A stretch of 64,000 bases of DNA from Streptomyces verrucosisporus. Its GTDB lineage: Bacteria; Actinomycetota; Actinomycetes; Streptomycetales; Streptomycetaceae. Position 1 is the first letter of the stretch. The number at the start of each line of letters is the position of its first letter. The DNA lies in contig NZ_JADEYH010000003.1 in assembly GCF_017114865.1 (NCBI RefSeq), positions 274,447 through 338,446 on the forward strand, written 5' to 3'. This document shows, piece after piece, positions 8,570-16,794 of this stretch. A program made the position numbers and the translations under genes. Below the pieces are notes generated by a model. The model searched no databases. It saw nothing but the letters and a program-made list of their open reading frames with translations, and was not told the origin of the DNA.

Positions 8570-9370
8570 CTACGTGTTCACGCCGCGGTGGTCGGCCCAC
8601 GCCCGGGAAGCGTCCGCCATGGCCCAGAGCCACGAGGCATCCGGCTTCCGGTCGGCGAAGGCGCGGTACATGAGCGCGTTGGCCCGGGCGAAGGCGTCGA
8701 CGGCCTTGGGGTCCGCATCCACCCATGCCGCACAGCCGGAAGCCCAGGACCCGGCGGACTCGGGGCTGTGCCCGGCCGCGATGAGCTGCACCACCAGACA
8801 GGCCGGGTCGATGAAGCCCGCGCCACGGGTGGGCCAGGACCAGTCCACGGCCCAGGCGGTGTGCTCACCGATCACCATGTTGCCGGGGTTGATGTCGGTG
8901 TAGAGCAGGTCATCACCCCGGAGGAGGGCGGCCTGCCCCTCGTCTCCGGCGAACCGGTCCCACCGGGTCTCCGGCCACTCCCGTGCGACCTCGGGGAGGT
9001 CCAGTTCCCCGATCCGGTCCACCAGACCGACGACGGTGGGCAGGTCGGGAGAGCCCGGCGAGAAGTCGGCCGCCCGCCCCTCCACGGCGTCGAAGCCGAG
9101 CACGACCCACGCGTCGTTCTCCGCATGCCATCGCAGCGTGGGGGAGAGGGGCCGTACGGCCGGGTTGATCAGCCGCTCCCGCACGATGGAGTCGCGCCGG
9201 CCGCCGGGCCGGTTGGGAACCGCCTTGACGAAGAACGGCCCCTTCTCGCACTCGACCACGGTGGCGACGTCCGAGCTGTGCCCCCCGGTGGTGGGGCGGA
9301 CGTCTGCCAGTTCCCCCGTGTGCGGGCGGATCAGCTCCTGGAGGTCGGCGGCGAGAAGGGGCGTGTCCAT
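8570..9370 (-). CDS. APH/choline-kinase-fold phosphotransferase
   Basis: 266 residues from the ATG at 9370. It has the aminoglycoside-phosphotransferase fold: a Lys strand in PFFVKAVPN, the catalytic loop LLYTDINPGNMV (the usual HxDxxxxN with Tyr in place of His), and the metal-binding Asp in AWAVDWSW. A C-terminal helical lobe follows. It starts 6 nt after the radical SAM stop codon, so the two are one operon. The substrate is unknown; context suggests a peptide or a product of the radical SAM enzyme rather than an antibiotic. Confidence 0.8.
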   Translation of the reverse strand: MDTPLLAADLQELIRPHTGELADVRPTTGGHSSDVATVVECEKGPFFVKAVPNRPGGRRDSIVRERLINPAVRPLSPTLRWHAENDAWVVLGFDAVEGRAADFSPGSPDLPTVVGLVDRIGELDLPEVAREWPETRWDRFAGDEGQAALLRGDDLLYTDINPGNMVIGEHTAWAVDWSWPTRGAGFIDPACLVVQLIAAGHSPESAGSWASGCAAWVDADPKAVDAFARANALMYRAFADRKPDASWLWAMADASRAWADHRGVNT

Positions 9371-9375
9371 CGTCC

Positions 9376-10239
9376 TCAGTTCCTCGGAGTGCACGAGCTG
9401 CCCGGAAAGCCGGGCGTGCACTCCTCGTCGTCGGGGCCGCAGGGGTCGTTCCTCCCGGCCGCGCCCTGGATGGCCGTGGTGGCGCGGGTCATGGCGTCGC
9501 CGCCGAGGATAGCGGCGAGCGGGGTGTGCTTGACGTTGCCGACGCCCATCCAGCCGGAGAACACGCACGGGGACACCTCCCCCGTGGGACCGATGGCGGC
9601 CACGCCCGATCCGCACCGGCCACAGAGCTTGGCCATGTCGGGAACCTGGTCCTGCTGTCCGCCCCGCCCGAAGGGCCGGACGTGATCGAAACCGATCCGC
9701 TCCACGCCCAGGGCTTCCAGGTCCCGTCGGGCACCTGCGGCCTGGTCCTCGTCGCCGGTGACGACTCCGACGCGCAGCGGGATGCCGAGCCGGACGGCCC
9801 TGGCGATGTTCTCCCGCGTCCTTCCGTGGGAGCGGCGGCCGGTCATCGCGTTGTGGGTCTCGGCCCGGCCGGAGTAGTAGGAGGTGGCCAGCGCCAGGCC
9901 CTTGCGCCGGAAGATCTCCCAGCACTCCTGGGAGACGTGCACGAGGTTGCTGTAGACCTCCACCTCCAGACCGGCGTTCAGCGCGTGGTCCACCAGGGCC
10001 GTGAAGTCGGGGTGCATGGTCGGCTCACCACCGATGAACTGCACCCCGCGCACGCCACAGGCCGCGGCCTGGTCCAGAACGCCGACCCAGTCCTCACGGG
10101 ACATGGTGCCGTGCGATCCGCTCGGGCCGGAGGAGTTGTAGCAGTGCCCGCAGGCGAGCTGGCACTTCCGCGTCAGGTCCAGCCATAGAAGCCGGGTGGT
10201 GGCTTTCCGCATCAGTTGGTTCTCGACGATCGCTGTCAT
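9376..10239 (-). CDS. Radical SAM protein with SPASM/twitch-like C-terminus
   Basis: 287 residues from the ATG at 10239, with GGAGGGGAG 5-6 nt upstream. The radical SAM cluster motif is CQLACGHCY (residues 26-34), followed by GGEPTMHPDF. Further cysteines in KLCGRCGSG, EVSPCVFSG, NDPCGPDDEEC and SSCTPRN suggest an auxiliary Fe-S cluster. Such proteins often modify ribosomal peptides, though some act on small molecules. It is divergent from the HTH-TPR regulator at 10386 and followed by the phosphotransferase. The nearby candidate substrate is the 22-residue ORF at 8408. Confidence 0.87.
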   Translation of the reverse strand: MTAIVENQLMRKATTRLLWLDLTRKCQLACGHCYNSSGPSGSHGTMSREDWVGVLDQAAACGVRGVQFIGGEPTMHPDFTALVDHALNAGLEVEVYSNLVHVSQECWEIFRRKGLALATSYYSGRAETHNAMTGRRSHGRTRENIARAVRLGIPLRVGVVTGDEDQAAGARRDLEALGVERIGFDHVRPFGRGGQQDQVPDMAKLCGRCGSGVAAIGPTGEVSPCVFSGWMGVGNVKHTPLAAILGGDAMTRATTAIQGAAGRNDPCGPDDEECTPGFPGSSCTPRN

Positions 10240-10283
10240 CGGTTCTCCCCTCCTCGTCGGATGGCGGCATCTGCCTGCCGACC

Positions 10284-10326
10284 AATCACTCCACTTACGT
10301 AATCACTTGGTTACCCTGCGCGGTAC
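10284..10326 (+). promoter_or_regulatory. Candidate operator/promoter of regulator 1
   Basis: Two AATCACT repeats (10284-10290 and 10301-10307) lie 17 bp apart around the palindrome TTACGTAA (10295-10302). A -10-like TACCGT at 10324-10329 follows. The region lies between the divergent radical SAM and regulator genes, so it may control both. Confidence 0.4.
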
Positions 10327-10346
10327 CGTGAGAAGGAGGGCAGGGC

Positions 10347-10370
10347 TTGAAGCCCTTGAAAGTCGGCTGA
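10347..10370 (+). CDS. Seven-codon leader peptide before regulator 1
   Basis: TTG-AAG-CCC-TTG-AAA-GTC-GGC-TGA, preceded by AAGGAGG with 7 nt spacing. The start is 25 nt after the first G of GGTAC at 10322, exactly as at 8383 and 19042. It is in frame with the regulator at 10386 but closed by TGA at 10368. It may be a translational leader, or the decayed N-terminal extension still open in regulator 2. Confidence 0.4.
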   Translation: MKPLKVG

Positions 10371-10385
10371 TCTGGGGGAGCCCGT

Positions 10386-11720
10386 ATGGCGACGAGAACA
10401 CCGAACGAGGGGCTGCGGCGCGTCCTGACCGAGAGTCAGTGGTCGCAGTCCCAGCTCGCCCTGGCGGTCAACCGTGTCGGGGCGGAGGCCGGGGTGCCGC
10501 TGCGGTACGACGAGTCCGCGGTGAGCCACTGGCTGAGCGGCACCCGGCCGCGCAAGGCCGTGCGCCCCTTCCTCCGTGAGGCCCTGTCACGTCGGCTGCG
10601 CAGGCCGGTCACCCTGGCCGAGATCGGTCTGGAGGCCGAGGAGGCGAGCGGTGGCGCGGATACCGTGGAAGCACTCATGACCCTCGGGAGGAGCGACATG
10701 GACCCGTCCCGCAGGAGCGTGCTGGGCGTCGGCCTGTTCTCCGTGGCGCTGACCGTCCCCGGCTGGCAGGACGTGGTGGGCCGGATGGAGGCGGTACGGG
10801 CCGGCCGCACTGTGCGCATCGGGCGGCCGGAGGTGGACATGGTGGTCGCCATGACCGAGCGCATCAGTGAACTGGACGACCGGTTCGGCGGCCGTCACGC
10901 CCGGCCGATGGCCGCCTCGTTCATCGTCAACACCGTCTCGGCGTACCTGCGCGCCGACGCCCCCGAGCCCGTGCGCAAGGACATGCTCTCGGCCGCCTCC
11001 GACCTGTGCTATCTCACCGGCTACATGGCCGTGGATGAGGGCCTGCAAGGGCTGGCCCAGCAGTACTACCTCAAGGCCCTGGAACTGGCCGGCGCGGCCG
11101 AGGACCACCTGACGTACTGCACCACCCTGCGCGGCATGAGCGTCCAGGCCGCCGACCTCGGCCACGGCCCGCAGGCCCTGCGCCTGGCCGACGCGGCAGC
11201 CGCCGCCTCTCCGCAGGCCGGGCCGCGCATGCGCGCCTTCCTCACCGGCCAGCAGGCTTATGCCGCTGCCCAGACCGGCGACCGCCGCACCGCCCTGGCC
11301 CATCTCAAGGACGCGGAGACGGCGATGGAGAAAACCGAGTCACCCGCCGGGCTCTCAGGCCGGTACGACCCCGCCGCGCTCGCGGATCACACGAGCCAGG
11401 TGCGGTACGAACTCGGAGACATCAGCGGGGCGGTCAAGGCCAAGGCGGAGTCCAACGAGCTTCGGCAACCGACGCAACGCAGGAGCCGGGTGCGGAACCT
11501 GGCGATCGCCGCCGAACGGCAGATGCGGCTCGGTCACCTCGAAGAGGCGTCCGCGACCTGGCACTCCGCTCTGGACGAGTATCCACACGTCCAGAGCGGG
11601 CGGGTGGACGCCCGCATCCGCACCATGGCCTCGCTGATCCGCCCCCACCTCCGCAACCGGCACGCCCGCGACCTCCACGACCGCACAAGAGCGGTAGCTC
11701 CCTCCGTCCTGCGTGCCTGA
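10386..11720 (+). CDS. HTH-TPR regulator 1 (RRNPP-like architecture)
   Basis: 444 residues from the ATG at 10386, with GGGGAG 6 nt upstream. Residues about 5-85 are an XRE-like helix-turn-helix (SQLALAVNRVGAEAG, then SAVSHWLSGTRPR). The linker at 107-126 holds a Tat-like string, PSRRSVLGVGLFSVALTVPG. The rest is TPR-like helical repeats, for example AQQYYLKALELAGAA and ALRLADAAAAASP. It is a clear paralogue of the protein at 19067. HTH-TPR proteins in Firmicutes (Rgg, PlcR, NprR) sense short peptides; whether this one does is inference. It probably regulates the divergent radical SAM operon and the 22-residue ORF. Confidence 0.8.
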   Translation: MATRTPNEGLRRVLTESQWSQSQLALAVNRVGAEAGVPLRYDESAVSHWLSGTRPRKAVRPFLREALSRRLRRPVTLAEIGLEAEEASGGADTVEALMTLGRSDMDPSRRSVLGVGLFSVALTVPGWQDVVGRMEAVRAGRTVRIGRPEVDMVVAMTERISELDDRFGGRHARPMAASFIVNTVSAYLRADAPEPVRKDMLSAASDLCYLTGYMAVDEGLQGLAQQYYLKALELAGAAEDHLTYCTTLRGMSVQAADLGHGPQALRLADAAAAASPQAGPRMRAFLTGQQAYAAAQTGDRRTALAHLKDAETAMEKTESPAGLSGRYDPAALADHTSQVRYELGDISGAVKAKAESNELRQPTQRRSRVRNLAIAAERQMRLGHLEEASATWHSALDEYPHVQSGRVDARIRTMASLIRPHLRNRHARDLHDRTRAVAPSVLRA

Positions 11721-11846
11721 GGAATCACCGAGGCGACACACCAGGTCCCAGCCTCTTGCCACACGCCGCAACGACACGCACAGAAAAGCCAAGCACGGCC
11801 ACTGTCAACCATCGGCTGTGACCTCGACGGCTACGGGCATGGCCGA

Positions 11847-12734
11847 TCAGCTCTGCTCGCGCGAGCGCCGGTCATCGGCGCCGATGTTCGGAGCCGATGG
11901 ACGAAGTGGACGAGGTTTCTCCCGCTCCACCTGCAATGCAGAGGGCGCCGCAGCAGGCGCATCCCGCCTCGAAGTGACCTCCTTAACCACCTTTTGCGCC
12001 GCTTGTTCCGGGTCTTCGTGTTCCCATACGCGGATGACGAGCCAACCGGCTTCGCTCAGTACCTTATTGGTATCAGCGTCGCGGGCCTGATTCTTGGCAA
12101 TCTTTTCGTGCCAGAATTCTGTGTCTTTCTTGGCGGGCCGGTGGTGTTCTGGACAGCCGTGCCAGTAGCAACCGTCGACGAAGACGGCAACGCGGGCCCG
12201 GGAGAACACCACGTCGGCGGTCCGGCGTAGGTCGGGTATCGGCCTGACACCTACGCGGTAACGCAACCCGTGCCTGTGTAGTGCGGATCGCAGTAGCTTC
12301 TCGGGCTTCGTGTCGCGTCCCTTGTTGGCGGACATGACCGCGCGGGATGCTGGAGAAGACGCCCACGACCCGGGAGGGAGGGCCTCAGTGGTCACGTAAC
12401 CGGCGGCGCGCGCCATCTTCCACGCCTGTGCGAGGTTCGCGGCACGCGTTGCGGCGTCCACTTCACCGATGTACCGCTCCTGAGTCTCGCCTTCCTGTGA
12501 CCATCGCAGGTAGGCCCGGATACGACGGGTGCTGCGATACAGGCGCAGTGCAATGGACGCGCGCGCGTATTGGCCCTCGCCGAGGTCGACGGCGCGCGCT
12601 AGACGACCGCCGGCAGCCCGGTCTTGCTCGGCCGCGCGGGCTTTCCTACCCACTCCCATTCTCGGCTTCCAGGCTCGGTCGGAAGGCATCCGATCCTTCC
12701 AACGACTCTGCCCACCGTCCGTGGTTTCGGTCAC
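11847..12734 (-). CDS. Very short patch repair endonuclease (Vsr) with long N-terminal extension
   Basis: 295 residues from the GTG at 12734, whose GTGA overlaps the methyltransferase stop, so the two are translationally coupled. The Vsr domain spans about 128-245: MSANKGRDTKPEKLL, metal-binding Asp174 in TADVVF, then FVDGCYWHGCPEHH with His192, and WLVIRVWEHE. Vsr nicks T:G mismatches left by deamination of 5-methylcytosine. E. coli Vsr is about 155 residues; here an extra basic N-terminal region of about 125 residues (IRAYLRWSQEGETQERYIGE) is present and not recognised. Base composition is lower in G/C than the flanks. Confidence 0.88.
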   Translation of the reverse strand: MTETTDGGQSRWKDRMPSDRAWKPRMGVGRKARAAEQDRAAGGRLARAVDLGEGQYARASIALRLYRSTRRIRAYLRWSQEGETQERYIGEVDAATRAANLAQAWKMARAAGYVTTEALPPGSWASSPASRAVMSANKGRDTKPEKLLRSALHRHGLRYRVGVRPIPDLRRTADVVFSRARVAVFVDGCYWHGCPEHHRPAKKDTEFWHEKIAKNQARDADTNKVLSEAGWLVIRVWEHEDPEQAAQKVVKEVTSRRDAPAAAPSALQVEREKPRPLRPSAPNIGADDRRSREQS

Positions 12735-14047
12735 TTCCGCTTCTCCGGGTCCTCCAACGCCCTAACAGACTTGAGAGCGTTGGCAACGGCATTCGCGAAG
12801 GCCGTCCCGAGCTTGACGGGTACGGCGTTGCCAAGTTGCCGCATCTTCTCTCCTCGCGGCCCATCGAGGACCCAACGGTCCGGGAACGTCATGACTCGGG
12901 CGGTCTCGCGCACGGTCATGTACCGGTATCCGGTTCCGCCACCGGCGTTAACGAAGTTGGGGTCGTCGAGCTGCATGACGGATTCGCCACCGGGCACACC
13001 GTGCACACCCGCCTTCACTGTCTTTGCAGGCCGGTCCAGCACGTTCGGGGTGTGACCCGTGTACATGCGCGCGCCAGGCCATCCGATGTGATCGGGGATT
13101 TCCCCCACTACGAGCTTCTTCTCAACGGCTTCCTCGGTGACGTACGGAAGTGGCTTGCCCTCGTTCTCGTCGATTCCTGCGATGGCGTCACGCAGGGTGC
13201 GCCACGGCTCCAGTTTCAGCTTCTCCTTGACTTTCTTGTTCCCGTAGTCGAGTTTCGGAAGGTTGGCGATGACGCGCTTGCGGACATCGGCGGGAACGCT
13301 TTTATGGCGTTTCGTCCAGTACGGTCCGCCCTCGCGCATAGAGTGGATCAGTGACTCCTCGGAGTGTGTCTCCTTAGGCATGAAGTCGTCCCAGTTAACT
13401 CCGAGGTCGGCGCGAAACGCGACAATGATCACCCGGTTTCGAATTTGAGGTACGCCGTAGTCGGCTGCGTTGACCGCCACTTCCTTGACGACGTATCGCT
13501 CCGAAGGATCAACCGATTCGTTGGCGATCAACTTTTCAAGGACATCATTGTGGTCTTCCCAGGCGGCGCTCTTGTCGCGCTCCACGAAGGGGAGCGTCAA
13601 TTCATTTAGGATATAGTTGAAGTAAGGCCTAAAAGACGGCCTAAGGAGACCGCGAACGTTCTCACAGATGACCGCCTTCGGCCTCAATTCTCTAATGGCA
13701 CGGAACATTTCCGGGAACATGTTCCGCTTATCCTCCGTGCCCTTGTGGACTCCACCCAGGCTGAAGGGCTGACAGGGCGGTCCGCCCGCGAGGATGTCGA
13801 CCTCTTCGGTGATGTGGTCGGTGAAGCTGATGGCGCTAACGTCGCCAGGGACGAGCGGCCATGGCTTCTCCGGCTCCTTGAGGTCCGGTGGGTTGTTACG
13901 CAGGGACTGGCACGCCCGTGGGGCTAGCTCATTCACCAGGAGCGGACGGAAGCCCGCAGCGTGCACAGCCATCGCGAGGCCCCCGCCGCCAGCGAACAGC
14001 TCAACACACGTCCCCACGTCTTGGCGTACTTCTCGCAGTTCAGACAT
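12731..14047 (-). CDS. DNA (cytosine-5) methyltransferase, Type II
   Basis: 438 residues from the ATG at 14047. Motif I is ELFAGGGGLAMA (16-27), motif IV GGPPCQPFSLGG with catalytic Cys92, motif VI CENVRG (128-133), motif VIII QIRNRVIIVA, and motif X near the end RQLGNAVPVKLG. It is followed without a gap by vsr and is divergent from the GIY-YIG endonuclease, so it should protect the host DNA from that enzyme. Codon use includes many A/T-ending codons compared with neighbours, a sign of transfer. The recognition sequence cannot be read from the protein; if the endonuclease is Eco29kI-like, CCGCGG is a candidate. Confidence 0.93.
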   Translation of the reverse strand: MSELREVRQDVGTCVELFAGGGGLAMAVHAAGFRPLLVNELAPRACQSLRNNPPDLKEPEKPWPLVPGDVSAISFTDHITEEVDILAGGPPCQPFSLGGVHKGTEDKRNMFPEMFRAIRELRPKAVICENVRGLLRPSFRPYFNYILNELTLPFVERDKSAAWEDHNDVLEKLIANESVDPSERYVVKEVAVNAADYGVPQIRNRVIIVAFRADLGVNWDDFMPKETHSEESLIHSMREGGPYWTKRHKSVPADVRKRVIANLPKLDYGNKKVKEKLKLEPWRTLRDAIAGIDENEGKPLPYVTEEAVEKKLVVGEIPDHIGWPGARMYTGHTPNVLDRPAKTVKAGVHGVPGGESVMQLDDPNFVNAGGGTGYRYMTVRETARVMTFPDRWVLDGPRGEKMRQLGNAVPVKLGTAFANAVANALKSVRALEDPEKRK

Positions 14048-14165
14048 GAGAGAAGCGTACCGCGGAGTTCGTGATCACGGTGCCACTTCAAGGAAGACAC
14101 ACCTCATGCGCCCGTTTTCACCGGCTAAGGTGATGCTGATCACTTGACCGAAAGGAGCCCAGGCG

Positions 14166-15101
14166 TTGCCGCTGGACAACCATGCCGAGTTCAGGCTGAG
14201 CATCACGAAGGCGCTCGGCGATCAGTTGGCCGCAGCCTTGGAGGCGCTAACTCCGGCGCCCCTGACCGAGGAGAACATCAACAGCCTCCCTCGCCACAAG
14301 GGGGTGTACCAGCTCTACCAGCATGGCGAACCCGTGTACATCGGGAAGGCCGAAGTCGCTCTCGGCCAAAGACTGAGGAAGCATCTCAAGAAACTTAGCG
14401 GCCGCATGAACATCCAATTGGAGTGGATGTCCTTCAAGGCGCTGTCCGTGGACGAGGACTTCGCAGCGGTAGCTCCCGAGAAGCTCCTCATTGACAAGTT
14501 TCAGGAGGATGGCCAGGCCCCTTGGAACGAGAACGGCTTCGGCATCAACGACCCGGGGGTTGAGCGGGACACCACAGTCTTCGGTGAAGATCACTTCGAT
14601 CAGATCTACCCTGCCAACCTTAACTGGGTGATACGCGACCTTCCTCAAGGACCTCAAAGCCTTCGCGCCGTCTTGAAGTTCGCCAAGGCGACACTTCCCT
14701 ATACGTTCAGGTACGCGTACTACCGAACCAACAGGGAGAGCTTCTATGACCAGTTTGAGGTGGCTATCGGACAGTCGGAGATGACCGCGAACGAGTTCTT
14801 CCGTTTCGTGAGTTCCCAGTTGCCTGAAGAGTGGCAAATCATGGTGCTTCCGGGGTACGCCGTGATGTACCCAAGAGAGCTGCGCTCGCGGAGTGCGCGA
14901 AAGCACTATATTGCCGGTCAGGAAATCGCCGAATACTGGTTTAAGTGCGATGACTGCGACGGTACGGGAACTGTGAATGTCCCGGATGGTCCCGACGATT
15001 CTGTCGCTGTCCCTGTCAAGTGCCCCGATTGCAATGGAATAGGTGCCTGGGAGGGTGAGGAAGGCGATGAAGGGAAGGGATATGTTCGAGTTCCGAACTG
15101 A
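14166..15101 (+). CDS. GIY-YIG restriction endonuclease, Eco29kI-like, with C-terminal zinc ribbon
   Basis: 311 residues. The start is the TTG at 14166 with AAGGAG 9 nt upstream; no ATG fits the frame nearby. The GIY-YIG core is KGVYQLYQHGEPVYIGKAE, followed by GQRLRKHL and EKLLIDKF. The segment APWNENGFGINDPG resembles the Eco29kI restriction family as I remember it. Beyond about residue 150 is an extra region, ending in two CxxCxGxG pairs (CDDCDGTG and CPDCNGIG), a DnaJ-type zinc ribbon. Eco29kI itself is about 100 residues shorter. It is divergent from the methyltransferase across 118 bp, and no controller protein is visible. Confidence 0.78.
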   Translation: MPLDNHAEFRLSITKALGDQLAAALEALTPAPLTEENINSLPRHKGVYQLYQHGEPVYIGKAEVALGQRLRKHLKKLSGRMNIQLEWMSFKALSVDEDFAAVAPEKLLIDKFQEDGQAPWNENGFGINDPGVERDTTVFGEDHFDQIYPANLNWVIRDLPQGPQSLRAVLKFAKATLPYTFRYAYYRTNRESFYDQFEVAIGQSEMTANEFFRFVSSQLPEEWQIMVLPGYAVMYPRELRSRSARKHYIAGQEIAEYWFKCDDCDGTGTVNVPDGPDDSVAVPVKCPDCNGIGAWEGEEGDEGKGYVRVPN

Positions 15102-15544
15102 GGTATCTGAGGGTGTGTCTTCGGTGAACCCGAACGGCTAGTTCGTCGCACTCGACACGGTTCCCCGGCGGCAAGGCCATTCGGGTTAATATGCGGAATC
15201 TGGTGGTGCGCAGGTCGCGGAACTTGTCCTGGAGTGCTCGGATATCGATCGACATAGCGGTGATATATATCATTTGCGCTGGTCTTCTTGCGGCCAGACC
15301 TTGGCGGCTGGCATGGGGCACTCCACATCGGGTTTCGGTGGCGTTCACCGCACACCTGGACGGGCTTGAGGTCTAGGAAATCGGCTGGGCATGCTGAGAA
15401 CACCATCGTCGGCGGCCGTGAGATCAACGTAAGCGTTGTTCGACTGTGGAACGGACCTTCGGTACCCACGGCTGCGATCCAGGAGTGAGAGTGGCCTGAT
15501 CGAACTTGTAAGTTGGCGGTCAGCCGACTGCGGTGCTGTGCTCG
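15102..15544. other. 440-bp intergenic stretch at the island edge
   Basis: This is A/T-richer than the rest, including GATATATATCA near 15262-15272. Short open frames exist on both strands (for example 15016-15348 minus), but none has a clear ribosome-binding site plus recognisable sequence. It looks like decayed DNA at the junction of the restriction island and the chromosome. Confidence 0.45.
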
Positions 15545-15958
15545 CTACATCGTGATCAGGCTTGGGCGGGCATCTGGACGCCCGTACGCCAGGATGCGTG
15601 GCAGCACTTCGCGCATGCGTGCCACGTCCGGCGTCGGCGCACGGAGCAGGGCCTCGATGATGGGGTCGGTCAGACCGAGGTCGTCCAACGACGCGGGGTT
15701 CAAGGTCACCCGCAGCACATCGCCGCTCAGTTCCACTTCGCGTACACAGCCGTAGGCGGTGCCCTGGTCAGGCGTGACGAGGCAATGCGTGTCCATACCC
15801 AAGGACACTTCCTGCGGGCCGGGCTCGTCGAAGTCGCACATGAACAGCAGCGAGAAGGCGTCCTCGTCGTCCGACTCGGCCACGCCCGCCATCATGCAGT
15901 CGTCTTCGTTGGGGTCATCCAGCCCGCAGGCGACCCGCGCCGTGAATCTGTACGTCAT
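15545..15958 (-). CDS. Imm10-like immunity protein, orphan
   Basis: 137 residues from the ATG at 15958, acidic and cytosolic. MTYRFTARVACG, SLLFMCDFDEPGPQEVSLGMD, then CLVTPDQGTAYGCVREVEL and ILAYGRPD match, from memory, the Imm10 family of polymorphic-toxin immunity proteins. No toxin, secretion gene or other immunity gene is adjacent. It may protect against a neighbour's toxin, or have a housekeeping role in Streptomyces. Confidence 0.6.
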   Translation of the reverse strand: MTYRFTARVACGLDDPNEDDCMMAGVAESDDEDAFSLLFMCDFDEPGPQEVSLGMDTHCLVTPDQGTAYGCVREVELSGDVLRVTLNPASLDDLGLTDPIIEALLRAPTPDVARMREVLPRILAYGRPDARPSLITM

Positions 15959-16097
15959 GCGCGTGTTCTAGCACCAGGGACCGACAGTCGGGACAGCGGC
16001 CAGAGAGGGGTCGGCCCATGCGGTGGTCGCGAATCGGGTTGGCTTCCGGTGCCCCCGCCGTAGGGCGCTCCCATCTCCGCTGACGGGGGACGGCTGG

Positions 16098-16760
16098 TCA
16101 GGGCTTGAGGGCGGTGGCGAGGAGGGTGCCGATGTGGCCCGGGGTGGGGGCGTCGAGGACGCGGACCTCGGTGTCGCGGAAGCCGGCGCGGGTCAGGAAG
16201 CGTGTCCAGACCTGCGGCTTGTAGCTGTAGCGGTAGGTGAACATGGCCGGACCGGCGAAGCCGCCCTTGTACATGCCCTGCGGGCCGTAGGCGCCGGGGA
16301 TGGCGGGCGGGTGGGAGAAGGCGAAAACGCCGCCCGGATTCAGCCGGGCGGCGACCAGCGGGAAGAGGCGCGAGGGGTCGGTGAACCAGGCGGCGCCGAA
16401 GACCGAGTACACCGCGTCGTAGGTCGCCCGGTCGTCGGCCAGGAACTCCAGCGCCTCCGCGCACACGAACTCCACCCCCAGCGGTCCCCAGCGCTTCGTG
16501 GTGTTCTCGACCATGACGGGTGAGAGGTCCACGCCCTTCGCCCTGACGCCGCGCTGGGCGAGGTGGGCGAGCGCCCGGCCGGTGCCGCAGCCGATCTCCA
16601 GCACGCTGGCCGGGTTCCCGAGGATTTCGGTCCCCGGGCCGTGCCCTCGGTACTGCGTCCAGTTGAAGACGGGCTCGGCACCGGTCACGTCGTTGCGGGT
16701 GCTGCTCGCGTAGGCGTCCCAGAGGTCGCGTTCGGCCGCGATGTCGTGCTGTACGGGCAA
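16098..16760 (-). CDS. Class I SAM-dependent methyltransferase of cluster 2
   Basis: 220 residues. I chose the TTG at 16760 because GAGGAA lies 5 nt upstream and no ATG or GTG fits. Motif I is VLEIGCGTGRALAHL, followed by GVDLSPVMVE and the acidic motif II region TYDAVYSVFGAAWF; it resembles UbiE/MenG-like small-molecule methyltransferases. An aromatic patch (YRYSYKPQVWTRFL) lies near the C-terminus. It is last in the cluster 2 operon, downstream of the PIMT-like gene, with a strong hairpin between them that may lower its expression. Confidence 0.8.
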   Translation of the reverse strand: MPVQHDIAAERDLWDAYASSTRNDVTGAEPVFNWTQYRGHGPGTEILGNPASVLEIGCGTGRALAHLAQRGVRAKGVDLSPVMVENTTKRWGPLGVEFVCAEALEFLADDRATYDAVYSVFGAAWFTDPSRLFPLVAARLNPGGVFAFSHPPAIPGAYGPQGMYKGGFAGPAMFTYRYSYKPQVWTRFLTRAGFRDTEVRVLDAPTPGHIGTLLATALKP

Positions 16761-16794
16761 CTCGTTTCCTCGGTCGTGTGGTTGGGGAGCACCT

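Noticed and set aside
12347..13354. 335-codon + strand frame over vsr and the methyltransferase
   Set aside because: Antisense shadow; the opposite strand carries all C5-methyltransferase motifs.
15016..15348. 110-codon minus-strand frame between the restriction island and the Imm10 gene
   Set aside because: It overlaps the end of the endonuclease gene, has no clear ribosome-binding site, and changes from Ile/Arg-rich to Pro/His-rich sequence without a recognisable family.
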